This document shows, one piece after another, positions 33,520 to 45,030 of a stretch of 64,000 nucleotides of DNA. How positions within the stretch are numbered: the first letter of the stretch is position 1; each line of letters begins with the position of its first letter. The stretch spans positions 1,798,001 through 1,862,000 of the forward strand of contig JAQOTA010000047.1 of the NCBI GenBank assembly GCA_029532415.1, given 5' to 3'. Under the pieces are notes generated by a model. It did no database searches. It had not been told where the DNA came from and saw only the letters and a program-made list of their open reading frames with translations. The translations under genes and the position numbers were made by a program. The DNA is from Marasmius tenuissimus (lineage: Eukaryota > Basidiomycota > Agaricomycetes > Agaricales > Marasmiaceae).

Positions 33520-36506
33520 AGCCATAGGGTTTATTCTATGAAAGTCTGCAATCGCTTCCTTCGCATTCTTTAAGTTACTCATGGGTTCCCAAGTGTTTTC
33601 TCTACAGGATAACCCTTCCAACTGACATAGTATTCTATCTTTCCTTTATTGTTCAATTGACTATCTACAATCTCTTCAACTTCATATTCTTTTCCACCAT
33701 CTGCTTCAATAGGAGGGGGAGGAGGAGGTTTCTCTTGTGAGGGGAATTCAGGAGGATGGTATGGAGTAAGTAGAGCTTCATTAAAGACTGGACGTATCTT
33801 CCAGGTATTTGGGAGTTCTAGTTTGTATGACGTAGAACCAATCTTTTTCAAGACCTTGAAAGGACCATGACGTTTATTATCTAGTTTCTTGGCCGGACGT
33901 TTACTGGATATATTTGTGGCCTCAACATAGACTTGGTCACCCTCTTCATATTCCCTGGAGTCAGACCGGTTTTGATTGTAGAAGTGTTTCATGGTTTCTG
34001 CTGCATGTTTCAGTGATGATGCAGCTTCTTCTCGGATCTGATCCATGGTCTTACTAAAGTGCTCTGCTTGTGGACTCCTAGTCCCATTCCTCCTTGGTTC
34101 CATTCCTTTCCAAGGTGGTTGTCCGTAATTCATGAAGAACAGCGATTGACCAGTACTTGAATGAACCTTATCATTGTATGAAAACTGGGCAATAGCTAAC
34201 CAGTTAAAGTCATCTTGTCTGAAATTGACAAAGATTTGTAGGTACTTTTCAATTTCTTGGTTCACTCGTTCTGTCTGACCATCTGTCTGAGGGTGGTATG
34301 CCGTTGACTTGTTTGAGTCAATTCCAAGTATGTGAAATAAGCTCTCCATGAATTTCAAATCAAACTGAGGCCCTCGGTCTGAGATGACCTTCCGGGGTAA
34401 TCCATGTTCCTTGAACACATGTTCAATGTAAAGCCATGCTGTTCCTTCCAAAGTGATCTGTTGGTTTGTGGGAATGAAGATTGCCTTCTTGGTCAAACAA
34501 TCTACAACAACCATGATCATATCTTGGCCCTGAGATAATGGGAGTGGGCCTATGAAGTCAATCGTTACTATTTCCCATGCTTTCTCTGGAATTTCATTTG
34601 GCTGGAGCAGTGCCGCGAGCTTCTCTCTTCTTGGTTTAGCCTTTTGACATCTGTCACATCCATTGATGTAGTGTTTGACATCAAAGTTGATCTTAGGCCA
34701 CCAATAGTTTCAGGTAATCAGCTCTAGCGTCTTAAACTGTCCTGGATGTCCAGCTAGGGAGGTATCATGATGAAGATGAATAATATCTTCCCTAAGCTTT
34801 TCATTTTTAGGAACATAGACCCTGTCCTTCCATGTGACAACATTGTCATTCTCTTCCCAGCCTTTTTCCTTCTTAGTCAATGATTCAATCACAGACTGAT
34901 CTCGATCTTTGTTTTCTTTGATCCGAGTCATTATGCTTTTGTCTAGTGATGCTATGACAATGAGGCGAAAAAGTTCTGGTTTGAGTAAAACAACGTTTTT
35001 GTTGTCATTTACCCCCCTCTCATGACCTGCTCGTCTCGACAGGTAGTCCGCTTTAGCATTTTGCTGTCCAGGTTTATGGTGCAGGGTAAAGTGGTAGTCC
35101 TGCATCATAGTTACCCATCTGGCCTGTCGTCGGTTGAAATCCTGTGGTTTCCTGAAGTATTCAAGGTTCTTATGATCTGTCCAGATCTCAAAATCTTCCA
35201 TAGTACCCAACAGGTATTGTCTCCATTCACGAAGGGCTATCACAATGGCAAGCATTTCCTTGTTGTAGATCTCGTAATTTCTCTCTGCTTTGTTCAGTGA
35301 GTGAGAAAGGAATGCAATTGATTTCCATTTGCCATCTTGGTACTGTGATAGTATAGCCCCTACTGCAAAGTCTGATGAATCTGCTTCAATGCGGAATTTC
35401 CCATCATCTCTGGGTATGGCTAGCACAGGGGCCGTTGTGACTCTTATCTTCAGGTCATTAAAGGCCTCTTCTTGTGCATTTGTCCATTCTCAGCTCTGTT
35501 TCCCAGTTAGCTTGTGCAAAGCATGTGCCACATGTGAGAAATCTCAGATGAAACGTCGGTAAAAGTTGATGAATCTGAGGAACTGTTGTACATCCCTCTT
35601 GTCTTTTGGTGTGGGCCATTCACTGACAGCTTTCACCTTGACTGGATCCATTCTGACTTGTCCCTTTCCAATGATCAAACCAAGGAATTCGATTTCGAGT
35701 TGTTCAAATTGGCATTTCTCTGGTTTCAAGTACAACTTGTGTGCACGAAGCTTATCTAGGATTCAGCGAACCATCTCCCTGTGTTCCTCCAACGTCTTCG
35801 TGAAGACAAGGATATCGTCCATGTATACAATGACTTTCCCTGTGTTGATTTCTTCACGGAGAATGGTATTCATCATTGTCTGGAACATTGCAGGTGAATT
35901 GGTCAGACCAAAAAACATGACGAGCAGTTCAAACATCCCTCTGTTTGTGAGGAATGCTGCCTTCCATTCATCTCCCTCCTTGATCCTGATATTATTGAAA
36001 CCCCATCAAACGTCCATCTTTGAAAACCAAACGGGCCAATGAGTTCCTGTGTCAACAGCAGAGGATAGCGATTTTTGATTGTCTGCTCGTTGAGTTTTCT
36101 GTAGTCTTGTACAGGTCTCAGTTTCCCATCCTTCTTTTTGACAAAGAAGAAGGGTGACGCCATTGGTGACTTAGATGGTCAAATTTGACCGGTTCTCAAG
36201 TTCTCCTCTAGGAATACATCAAGCTCTTGTTGTTCTGCCAGGCTGAGAGGGTATATCTTAGCAGAGTTCTGACCTTTTGCTCCTGGGATCAATTTGATGG
36301 CATGGTCCCAGGGGCGTCTTGGTGGTAATTGGTCAAAATCCTTCTTATCAAAGATGTCCCTGAAGTCCTGGTATGCTTCTGGAACAATCTCTTCAAAGGT
36401 CTGCTCTTCCTTTCCCTTCTTGGCTTCATGTGCCAGTTTGGTGGACACATTTTCTCAAGCTCGTATGTGTAATTCCTGTTGGATGTCTACTACAAGTATT
36501 CAATCT
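33520..36506 (-). pseudogene. Gypsy Pol: RT - RNase H - integrase - chromodomain (broken)
   Basis: RT begins after FDQLPPRRPWDHAIKLIPGA with [20 protein letters not shown] and LKPEKCQFEQLEIEFLG. RNase H reads FRIEADSSDFAVGAILSQY..YNKEMLAI. Integrase has the HHx..Cxx C-type entry (INGCDRCQKAKPRREK), the D,D,E core (DFIGPLPLSQGQD; SDRGPQFDLKFM; HPQTDGQTERVNQEIEKYL) and the C-terminal GDQVYVEATN. The chromodomain (YEVEEIVDSQLNNKGKIEYY..YPVEKT) is cut by a frameshift near 33600. Stops are all TGA (36179, 35763, 35544, 35490, 34710). Confidence 0.9.
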
Positions 36507-36511
36507 CCAGC

Positions 36512-36832
36512 TGATGAGCCGGCATGACGCCTAGCGCAGAGGACTACAACATAGCTATACTACTACTTACCAGAGAGGAGTTTAGAGAGGTAGAGGCGAG
36601 ACGTAGAAGCTCAAGCACACTATAGATTCAAGTAGAGAACTACGAGCTTATATACATGTAGATACAATAGAGTTACCATATAGGGACGACAATAGGAATT
36701 GTACATATGAGCATATAGAACAATGAAGAATAGAACAATGGCGTATGCATTGTCCCGCATAATACAATGGCGGGAAGTATGAACCGGGACTTCGGATATA
36801 CCGGGATCTAATTATAGTCCACGTATTCAACA
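36512..36832 (-). repeat. Copia 2 3' LTR
   Basis: 321 bp, begins TGATGAGCC and ends TATTCAACA on the plus strand. It differs from the other LTR (42581-42901) at three positions by direct comparison. The 5-bp target duplication CCAGC precedes it (36507-36511). Confidence 0.95.
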
Positions 36833-36874
36833 CACCCCCTCGCTAAGTGCAGCTGAAAAGCGCATCTGAGCGAA

Positions 36875-39800
36875 TCAAGTGGACGAATAGAATTCAAGTC
36901 CAAGGTGATCTCTGAATCGTAAGAACTTCTCGTGTCCGAGATTTTTCGTAAACATATCTGCGGGGTTATAGAGTCCTTCAATAAAGAACAACTCGACTTT
37001 GCCATCTTCAACACATGATCGAATATAGTGATATCGAATATCGATGTGCTTGGTTCGGTGTTCTTGAACCAGATTAGATGCAATGAAGATAGAGCCTTGA
37101 TTATCTCCGCAGATTGGAATAGGACCTAAGTCGATTCCAAGTTCAGAGAGTAGCGATCTTATCCAGGAAGCTTGACGACTGCAATCCGACAGTGCCATAT
37201 ACTCAGCTTCAGTGGAAGAAAGAGCTACAGTCTTCTGGGCGTGTGATTGCCACGGGAAGATGCCGCCTGCTAACTTGAAGAAGTAGCCAGTTATCGAACG
37301 GCGTTTGATGGGATCGGCAGCCCAATCCGAGTCTGTGAACGCAAGAAGACCTCCATCAGAGTCACCATCATAGACAAGTGAATAATCTGATGTGCCAGCA
37401 AGATAGCGGCAGATGTAGAGTGCTTTATCAAGGTGTTCCTTCGTTGGATTAGAAGAGAACTGGGAAAGCTTCGTAACTGCATAGGCAATATCAGGATGTG
37501 TGCCCAGCATAATGTACAGAAGCGACCCAATCACAGACTGGAATCTGGAGCGGATGGCAGGATTAACTGGACCATCGTTGGGAATTGGCACATAGCCAGC
37601 TGGTAAGGGCGTAGGAGCACCTTTCGCATTCTGCATCCCAAAACGTTCAAGGACCTTCTTCAGATAATCCTTTTGGTCAATCATAATCTTATTGCCTTCG
37701 CGACGAATGCTCATGCGGAGAAACTCGCTAGCATCGCCCATATCGCGGCATTCCCATCGAGCCATGAATTCAGCTTTCTTCTTGTCAACAAAAGCTTTGT
37801 TAGGACCCATGAAGAGTGCATCATCAACGTATATGATCGCATACACAACTTCACCACTCTTCGGATCTTTGCAGATGAAGAGTCCAGCATCAGAAGTCAG
37901 ACGTTTGAAGCCTAATACTTCCATGGACGAGCTGAGAGTTCGCCACCACTCAAGGGCAGCTTGCTTCAGTCCATATAATGCACGACGCAGGCGTAGTACC
38001 TTACGTTCTTGGCCCTTGACTTTGAAGCCTTCAGGTTGTTCCATGTAAATCTCCTCAACAAGATCGCCATAAAGGAAGGCGTTTTTAACATCAACAGAGG
38101 TGATGTACCAGTTCTTGAGAGCTGCGAGAGCAAGCATCATACGAACAGTCTCATAACGAACAACTGGTGAGAAGATCTCATCAAAGTCGACACCTTCGAC
38201 CTGAGAGAAACCTTTGGCAACAAGCCTCGCTTTCTTGCGACCATTCGACTTGACGTCGAAGACCCATCTATTTCTGATGGCTTTGCGACCTTTAGGCAAG
38301 TCACAGAGTTCGAAGACCTTGCGCTTACGAAGTGCCTCAAGTTCTTCGTGGCAAGCAGTCTTCCATTCCTTCTGTTGCTCAACAGGCAACTTTAGAATAT
38401 CACGGAGTGTCCACTCTCTGATGTTAGAGAAATCAGGAGTATCGGACGTTGGAAGCGAATCGTGAACTGGAACGGCATTGTTCAACAGGTAAATCACGAA
38501 TCCTACTCCCCCTTCTTGGGTCAGTCTTTCGACTACGCTTTCTTCCTCATGCGACTCAGTGCTTCCACTGGGTTCTGGAGCAGGCGGAGGCGGAAGTGGA
38601 CCAGGAATCCCCTTTTTACCACCTTTGCCTTTCCTAGATTGCGAAGAGCTAGGACGATCAACTGGATGTGAAGGTTCTTTATCTCCAGTGACGTTTCTCC
38701 AAGTATTCTTATTTTCTAAGTCGCGAATAATATCTGAGGGTCTATTTGGGTTCCGCTGTTCACCAAATATGTTACCAGGTTGCGTTGTACCCTTCCGCTG
38801 CCTCGAAGACCGGCGTGGACCATCCGCTGCTGGTGCAGGCGGAGGAACGGCGGGTTCGCCTGGAGGCGTCGGAGGACCAGATTCAGGGAGTGGCAAATCC
38901 CCTGGCGCAGGGCCACCTGCAGGTTCGTCAACCTGAGGTTCTGATCTCTTAGAAGGTTCGGAGCGACGTCTGAGATCTGGGAACGGAGTATCGTCCCAAT
39001 TGTCATCAGAGTCTTCATCTTCCAAAGGAATGTTGGGATTTTCACCCAAAGTAAATGGTTCACTACCGACAGGTGTGAAGCCACGAGTTTTGGCATCAGG
39101 ACACTTATTGTATAGCGTTTCATCGAATAGTGCAGTGCTACCTTTGAATACGGAATTATTACTTCGCATGAACAGGAAGCCTTTCATCCCATCTTGGTAG
39201 CCGATGAAAGCCATCAACTCACTGCGAGGAGCGAGCTTATTCTTCCTACGATCTTCAGGAATGAAGACGTAGGCTGCACAACCCATAACTCGGAGATGTG
39301 AAACATCAGGTGCTTCGCCGTAAAGCATTTCGAACAGAGTTCGCCAGCTCAAACGTTGCACAGGAGTGCGATTGTAGAGGTGGACGGCGTGCACATGGCA
39401 GAATTCCCACCAGGACTGAGGCATACAAGCTTCAAAGCGAAGAGCTTCAGCCTTTTCATGAATAGTCCTGTTAAATCGTTCAGCACGACCGTTTTGTTGT
39501 GGTGTATACAGTATGCTTTGATCCCTCTGGATCCCATACTCTTTCAGTACTGCATCGAACTTATCTCCTTTGTACTCTCCCCCTTCATCGGACATCCAGG
39601 TTTTGACGACAGCATTGAATTGCGTCTTGACCATAGTAAGGAAGTCCCTCAAAGCAGGTACTGCCTCGTCTTCCGTCTTGAGCTTGGAGGTCCAAACGTA
39701 GGACGTGCAGTCATCGAGAAAAGAGATGTAGTATTTGTACCGGTGATATGATTCAGCCGGGTACGACTTTAAATCCGAATGTATGCGTTCAAACGGTTTA

Positions 39801-42280
39801 GAAGCTCTCGTTGTAGAGTTGGGGAACGATTTCTCATGCATCTTGCCTTCAGCACAACCACGACACAGAGGTGTCTTCTTAGTAGGCATCTTAAGGTCAA
39901 GTGGGAAACCTTGCGTATGTTTCCGAGCTTTATTCAGGGCTTTATCCGACGGATGCCCAAAGCGTCTGTGCTCAATGTCGTAGTCGACGTTGTAAACGAC
40001 CGACTTGGCCATTAAAACCTCAGCAGATGCTTTCCGCGAGTGTACCCAATAAATGGTTTGACCAGGCATATGAGGGTAGGAAACAAGTGACTGTCGTCGC
40101 TGTGATGAGTAGAAGGCTAACTTCTTCGCGTTTCCACGAATTGATAGACCATCTTGAAGGAACTCTCCCATTGATAGTAGACGTATGTCCAATTGAGGTA
40201 TGTAATAGACAGGATAGAGACGTGAAACACGCTCAGTAAGTTTCCCGTTATGTCCTTCAACATTATGCTTAATGAAGACTGTGCCTTTACCCTTGATCTG
40301 TATAGGGTTGCCCTTATTCGCAGTATTTACGATAGGACCATCAAGCGATTCATATTCAGCGAAATCATTCAAATCATTCGTGAAATGAGAGGAGGCACCA
40401 GAATCAAGGAGCCAACCCTGTGCGTTGTTCACACTTTTCTTTCCCTTACATTGTGTACACCCCACGAAGTGGGAACTGATTGCATGACAATAATATACAA
40501 GTGATTCCAGATCACTACGACTACCCCGCGAACTACTGATACCAACTAATTGTGAGCATCGCTGTAGGGTCGTATCAGTTTGGGAAAGCAGGTCAAGGTA
40601 TGGTACTTGCCTGTCATCGTGGAAAGATCCAAGAGAGACGTCATCCGGGACGTCCTCAACCCCTGCAGCTTCGGCAATATCGTTGTCAACATCATTACCG
40701 AATAGAGAGGTCATGTCTTCCATACCGTCGTTAGATCCCCAGTCCATCTCTACATCTTCATCAGGATCAGCGCTACGAGAGCGTTTAGAAGAAGTAGAAG
40801 AAGGAGATCCGGCTCCCTCATATCCCTCATCATCCTCCAAAAGACGCTTGGACGAGGACGCACGTGGTTGTTCAATGCGATCCTGGAGCGAACGATTGGT
40901 GGCGGACGTGACGATCTGTTCGAAGGGTTTGAGATACCGCGCCGTCTTAGGAGCACCAAGTCTGTCAGCAAGGGAACGTGCTCCACGGACATCATCAAAT
41001 ACTGACTGAGATGGCTTGAAGCCAGTGAAGGACTGCATAGCAGCCGGGTTCTTCTTGACAACTGGCTGAGGAACAGTGCTGTCACAAGACTTGTCCCAGT
41101 GACCAGTGAAGTGAGCTGGGGGCGGTGATCCCATAGCGCGAACAGGAGGGGCGCTGGCGATCTCGGCACGCAAGGAGTTGTTGACCGCGTTCAACGCGAT
41201 ACGTTCCCTGCGGTCGGTAATCGAGGAATAAGGACGGACCAGAGCGGGGGAAGCTACGACGGATGCATATGATGCCAGATGAGAGTGACCATGCGACCGA
41301 TTGTTACCGTTGTTACCGCCGGCGTTGCCGGGACCCTGATGCTGGTTGATGCCACCGCGGGTTCCACGCTGCTGCTGCTTCTTCTTCTTACCGTTGTTCT
41401 GGTTCGAAGAGGGGCGTTGCTGCTGCTGCTGTGGTTGACGCTGTTGGCCACGCTGCTGCTGTCCGCGCTGCTGACGTTGCTGCTGTGGACGCTGCTGCTG
41501 ACCAAAAGATGGCTCACGGTTACCAGCACACTTGACCGCAGAGAGGCGGTTAGCAAGCTGAGGGTTCTGGCGCTCGTATTCGACCATGATAGCTTCATGA
41601 ACGTCGGCGACGGTGAGGGCGCTGGAGCTCTCAGGATCCCTATCAAAGTCATGAAGGGACTTGGAGGAAGCGGCGTCCCATTTGGGAGGAATTGCTGCGA
41701 TGAGAAGGAGGGCTTTGATCAACTCGGGGAGTTCAACCCCGACCTCGGCAAGACGTTCAATGTAATGCTTGAACTTGGCGATGCCAGCCTGGGGATGGCT
41801 GGTGGTAAGCCGGAAGGACACCAACTTGACGAAGTCACCATAAATGGCAGACAAGGTTGGTTCGCCATAGGTGGTGACAATGGTGGACCAGGCTTTGGCA
41901 GTGTCCATGTCCTTGAGAGGTTCAAAGACTTCCTTCGTAGAGGTCAACTGAATGATACCCATCAGCTGGAGATCTTTCTCCTCCCATGCTTCCAGCGCAG
42001 TATTGTACGCCGTGATCTGAGCATCGGTGGGAGGGTGACGATCAGGTTCGTCGTCACTGTCAGTTCCAGCTGCAGGCGGAGCAGTTCCACCAGGGGGAGT
42101 AGTGACCGTAATGGTCGGAACAATAGGTTCCCCCAGCGGGTACGTAGGCTTCTTAGCCGCACCAGTAAGGTGACGATAAAGGCCTTGAGCCTTAGTTACA
42201 GCTTCCATTTCGCCGTTATAAGTCTGGCGGAAACCAGTGCCATTGAAGCGACCGGAGAAGAATTTCTTAACGTCGAACAT
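36875..42280 (-). CDS. Copia 2 Gag-Pol polyprotein
   Basis: A single 1801-residue frame without stops. Gag is in about residues 1-330 with a Gln-rich stretch (QQRPQQQRQQRGQQQ) and no obvious zinc knuckle. The protease is near 627 (WLLDSGASSHF), the GAG-pre-integrase near 780 (RFGHPSDKALNKARKHTQGF) and the integrase D,D,E core at about 810-920 (RIHSDLKSY, WMSDEGGEYKG, TPQQNGRAERFNRTI). A Pro-rich linker follows, then the RT at about 1335-1560 ([43 protein letters not shown]) and RNase H near 1650-1800 (AFTDSDWAADP, ALSSTEAEYMALSD, HRTKHIDIRYHYIR). It is translated as one product, so Gag excess must come from protein processing or another mechanism not visible here. Confidence 0.96.
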   Translation of the reverse strand: MFDVKKFFSGRFNGTGFRQTYNGEMEAVTKAQGLYRHLTGAAKKPTYPLGEPIVPTITVTTPPGGTAPPAAGTDSDDEPDRHPPTDAQITAYNTALEAWEEKDLQLMGIIQLTSTKEVFEPLKDMDTAKAWSTIVTTYGEPTLSAIYGDFVKLVSFRLTTSHPQAGIAKFKHYIERLAEVGVELPELIKALLLIAAIPPKWDAASSKSLHDFDRDPESSSALTVADVHEAIMVEYERQNPQLANRLSAVKCAGNREPSFGQQQRPQQQRQQRGQQQRGQQRQPQQQQQRPSSNQNNGKKKKQQQRGTRGGINQHQGPGNAGGNNGNNRSHGHSHLASYASVVASPALVRPYSSITDRRERIALNAVNNSLRAEIASAPPVRAMGSPPPAHFTGHWDKSCDSTVPQPVVKKNPAAMQSFTGFKPSQSVFDDVRGARSLADRLGAPKTARYLKPFEQIVTSATNRSLQDRIEQPRASSSKRLLEDDEGYEGAGSPSSTSSKRSRSADPDEDVEMDWGSNDGMEDMTSLFGNDVDNDIAEAAGVEDVPDDVSLGSFHDDRQVPYLDLLSQTDTTLQRCSQLVGISSSRGSRSDLESLVYYCHAISSHFVGCTQCKGKKSVNNAQGWLLDSGASSHFTNDLNDFAEYESLDGPIVNTANKGNPIQIKGKGTVFIKHNVEGHNGKLTERVSRLYPVYYIPQLDIRLLSMGEFLQDGLSIRGNAKKLAFYSSQRRQSLVSYPHMPGQTIYWVHSRKASAEVLMAKSVVYNVDYDIEHRRFGHPSDKALNKARKHTQGFPLDLKMPTKKTPLCRGCAEGKMHEKSFPNSTTRASKPFERIHSDLKSYPAESYHRYKYYISFLDDCTSYVWTSKLKTEDEAVPALRDFLTMVKTQFNAVVKTWMSDEGGEYKGDKFDAVLKEYGIQRDQSILYTPQQNGRAERFNRTIHEKAEALRFEACMPQSWWEFCHVHAVHLYNRTPVQRLSWRTLFEMLYGEAPDVSHLRVMGCAAYVFIPEDRRKNKLAPRSELMAFIGYQDGMKGFLFMRSNNSVFKGSTALFDETLYNKCPDAKTRGFTPVGSEPFTLGENPNIPLEDEDSDDNWDDTPFPDLRRRSEPSKRSEPQVDEPAGGPAPGDLPLPESGPPTPPGEPAVPPPAPAADGPRRSSRQRKGTTQPGNIFGEQRNPNRPSDIIRDLENKNTWRNVTGDKEPSHPVDRPSSSQSRKGKGGKKGIPGPLPPPPAPEPSGSTESHEEESVVERLTQEGGVGFVIYLLNNAVPVHDSLPTSDTPDFSNIREWTLRDILKLPVEQQKEWKTACHEELEALRKRKVFELCDLPKGRKAIRNRWVFDVKSNGRKKARLVAKGFSQVEGVDFDEIFSPVVRYETVRMMLALAALKNWYITSVDVKNAFLYGDLVEEIYMEQPEGFKVKGQERKVLRLRRALYGLKQAALEWWRTLSSSMEVLGFKRLTSDAGLFICKDPKSGEVVYAIIYVDDALFMGPNKAFVDKKKAEFMARWECRDMGDASEFLRMSIRREGNKIMIDQKDYLKKVLERFGMQNAKGAPTPLPAGYVPIPNDGPVNPAIRSRFQSVIGSLLYIMLGTHPDIAYAVTKLSQFSSNPTKEHLDKALYICRYLAGTSDYSLVYDGDSDGGLLAFTDSDWAADPIKRRSITGYFFKLAGGIFPWQSHAQKTVALSSTEAEYMALSDCSRQASWIRSLLSELGIDLGPIPICGDNQGSIFIASNLVQEHRTKHIDIRYHYIRSCVEDGKVELFFIEGLYNPADMFTKNLGHEKFLRFRDHLGLEFYSST

Positions 42281-42565
42281 GATAGTAAGAGGTTAGGTAG
42301 TTTGGTGTTGGATCTAGAAAAGACAGCATCAGCATGCGTCTAATCAACACAGGGAGCAGCCATCAAGGCGCTATGCTCAACGAGGAGCATTGGATCCTTG
42401 AGATCCGATGTCGTCGAAGGACGTACATCAATGCCATAGATCGAGCACTCAATTAAGAGGTCGATGGCAACATGCAGGTCTAGCCTAGCTAGCCGATGAC
42501 AGCAGCCTAGGGGCGCTCGTCGCTGACAGCAGCCATTAAGGCGCTCGTCATTGTAGTCGGGCTAA

Positions 42566-42580
42566 CCGGGGCCCATAACC
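42566..42580 (-). promoter_or_regulatory. Copia 2 primer-binding site (tRNA-iMet anticodon region)
   Basis: On the minus strand GGTTATGGGCCCCGG immediately follows the 5' LTR. It is complementary to the anticodon loop/stem of initiator Met tRNA, the half-tRNA type of priming known from Drosophila copia, not to a tRNA 3' end. Confidence 0.75.
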
Positions 42581-42901
42581 TGATGAGCTGGCATGACGCC
42601 TAGCACAGAGGACTACAACATAGCTATACTACTACTTACCAGAGAGGAGTTTAGAGAGGTAGAGGCGAGACGTAGAAGCTCAAGCACACTATAGATTCAA
42701 GTAGAGAACTACGAGCTTATATACATGTAGATACAATAGAGTTACCATATAGGGACGACAATAGGAATTGTACATATGAGCATATAGAACAATGAAGAAT
42801 AGAACAATGGCGTATGCATTGTCCCGCATAATACAATGGCGGGAAGTATGAACCGGGACTTCGGATATACCGGGATCTAATTATAGTCCACATATTCAAC
42901 A
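42581..42901 (-). repeat. Copia 2 5' LTR
   Basis: 321 bp, TGATGAGCT..TATTCAACA on the plus strand, followed by the target duplication CCAGC. It contains a TATATA stretch (AGCTTATATACATG) that may belong to the promoter. Confidence 0.95.
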
Positions 42902-42906
42902 CCAGC

Positions 42907-44091
42907 TTCTATTTCTGGATCATCGTCCTCATCAGGATCATCTTCTGGTTTGGCATCAGATTCAACGGGTCGGCATTTTTCAGGGCATCTATTGAACATG
43001 ATTTCTCCTGTTTGCCAGTCAACACTGGGGTTGTGTTGCTTAAGCCATTCATGACCAATAAATATATCAGCTTTGCCAAGGTTGGTAACTGCAAAACTAA
43101 GTGTCTCGACATGATTTCTTATCGTGACTCTCAGATCAACATATTCCGAGATTGGACCTCCAGAATTGAGTGTTCCGTCTGCATTGTATACAGGGATCAA
43201 TCTGACATACTTCTTGGTATTAATGCCATGTTCTTGAATGAATCATTGATTGATTGCACTGCCTGTGCACCCACTATTGAGTAGTGCCTTTACATCTAAA
43301 GATCTTTGATCATCTAGTGTAGTGACAACCAAATCTATGTTCATTTGGCTTCCGTTTCCTCAAATGTAGTGGGGTGGTGTCTTTAGTTCATTAAGAGCTT
43401 CAACAACATTCCAGTCATTCAGTAGATTGAGCTCTCTTAGAACTAGTTCAGTGCATTCAACTCATCTCTTTGGGTGTACCATTGTTCTGAGTAAGGTAAT
43501 TCCCATGTCCGAGGGCATTTGCCGTAACCATTGTGCGTACCACTGGCTTGTCCAGGGTCGCACCACCAGTTGTTGAACCGTGGACCCTTTTCAATTTGTT
43601 TCAGTGCATCGTCTATTTCTGGAATGACTAAGCTATGGTCTACAAACCGAAAAGTGTGCTTCCCTCTGGAGTTTTCACTATTTCCAGGGGTTCTTTCAGG
43701 GTCCTGGTCCAACAAATCCTTCAACAATCCGTTTCTGTCTTCCTGTGTCATTGTCTGAACATCAGTTCTCTCCTTCTCTTTGTCCCCTTCTTCAGGGCAA
43801 TCAAAGAATTTGTGTCCTGGCTTTTGGCATTCAAAGCACAGGCCTTTCCTCTTCATGGTTTCCCTGTCCATTTTCCCTGGAACTGGGATGGTATCTTTCT
43901 TTGCTGGTGGTGGTGGATCTATCTTGGGTTCTTGTGTCGTCGGTGGTTGTATGCGGTTGGGAATTACTTCAACAGATGTAATAGATTGGGTGGTGTTGGC
44001 TGTTACACCCTTGTACTATAGGAGGATTGTCTGATATAAGACCCATAGGAGAGTGAGGAAGTCAGGAGCGGGTTGTTGAACGTGGTTCATG
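42907..44091 (-). pseudogene. Gypsy Gag remnant and aspartic protease (broken)
   Basis: Starts with a short Gag N terminus (MNHVQQPAPDFLTLLWVLYQ) and then directly a Pro-rich part and zinc knuckle (CFECQKPGHKFFDC, C-x2-C-x4-H-x4-C), so the capsid region seems deleted. The protease active site, expected as DSG, reads NSGCTGS near 43280, an Asp to Asn change, and is followed by a TGA. The flap and later motif (GKADIFIGHEWLKQHNPSVDW) is preserved. It ends at the copia insertion site. Confidence 0.75.
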
Positions 44092-44546
44092 GTGTGTGGA
44101 TGTGCGGGTTAAAGTGTGGTATTCTTGGTTTCACAAGGTAAAATGTAATCTAAAGTCCACTACTAAACTGATTGAGATCTTATATTTTCGATCACAGATC
44201 AATCGTTTGTCTCCTTCTTTGCTGACTACCTCACTCAGGTAGATGCGGGTTCTATCGTAAAGGTATCTATCGTATCAACTTGTCTAGTTCAACTTTCCTT
44301 CAAAACTGAACTTGTTCTTTGTCAATTGGCTTCGTAAGGAAACCAACCCCGGGTTGTACCGTATGTAAGTAAATGTAAATACGTAGCAACAGAGCCCGAG
44401 AACTTCTATCAATTCGCAATTGCCCAGCTGATGTCTCTCAGTTTAGAAGCTGAGATAGCCGAAGTCTTCCTGGGAAGGGCAATTGGCCCCTAAACTACCC
44501 CCAATGAAGGAGAATAGCCAAAGCTCGTTTCAATAAAAGTGGCTTC

Positions 44547-45030
44547 TGTCATGAAGACGCCACTTTTCCCTCCACCATTTGCTCACATGATTATCACATG
44601 TCCTTTTCTCACGGTCACTTACTATACATCCTTATTTCTCACGATTCCCTTTCTTAACCCACCATCGCGCAGCCTTAACCCACATCGTGCAGCCATCCCA
44701 TTATCTCATACCGACTCATTCCTTATTCATCCTTGACTCATACTTACTCATACACAACTCATAGGTAGCCACTCCGACTCCAGCTCTGACTGTAGGATAG
44801 GTATATAAGCTAGCTAGTCTTCACCTGGTCCCTCATCTTGACCTCTTGTCGTTGGGACCAGGTGAGTAGTACAGTCTCCTTCGCTTTCCTTCTCTACAAT
44901 AGATCTAACTTGTCGTTGGGACCAGTTCTGCCTTATCTTTGCCTGAGTCGAGCCTGCTGCTCCTCTCCTAGCTTGCTACCACCGCTCTCTGCCTTCGCCG
45001 TCTCTGATAGACGCTCAGCACTTCGTGACA
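44547..45030 (+). mobile_element. Solo LTR of another LTR element
   Basis: 484 bp, starts TGTCATGAAG and ends CTTCGTGACA (imperfect inverted termini). Flanked on both sides by the 5-bp target duplication GCTTC (44542-44546, 45031-45035). It holds a TATA-like box (GGTATATAAGCTAGC) and twice the motif TTGTCGTTGGGACCAG. Inserted in the leader of the Gypsy element. It is not related to the Gypsy's own LTRs by eye. Confidence 0.85.

Larger units (their letters stand above)
36512..42901 (-). mobile_element. Copia LTR retrotransposon 2, complete and young
   Basis: 6390 bp, 321-bp LTRs differing at three positions, target duplication CCAGC on both sides (36507-36511, 42902-42906), primer-binding site next to the 5' LTR, purine tract (GCGAGGGGGTG on the minus strand) next to the 3' LTR, and one uninterrupted polyprotein. 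It inserted into the Gypsy element between protease and RT. All parts needed for autonomous transposition appear present. Confidence 0.96.

Noticed and set aside
41279..42343. 354-codon plus-strand open frame rich in Leu/Thr
   Set aside because: It is the antisense shadow of the Gln-rich Gag part of the intact copia polyprotein and has no domain of its own.
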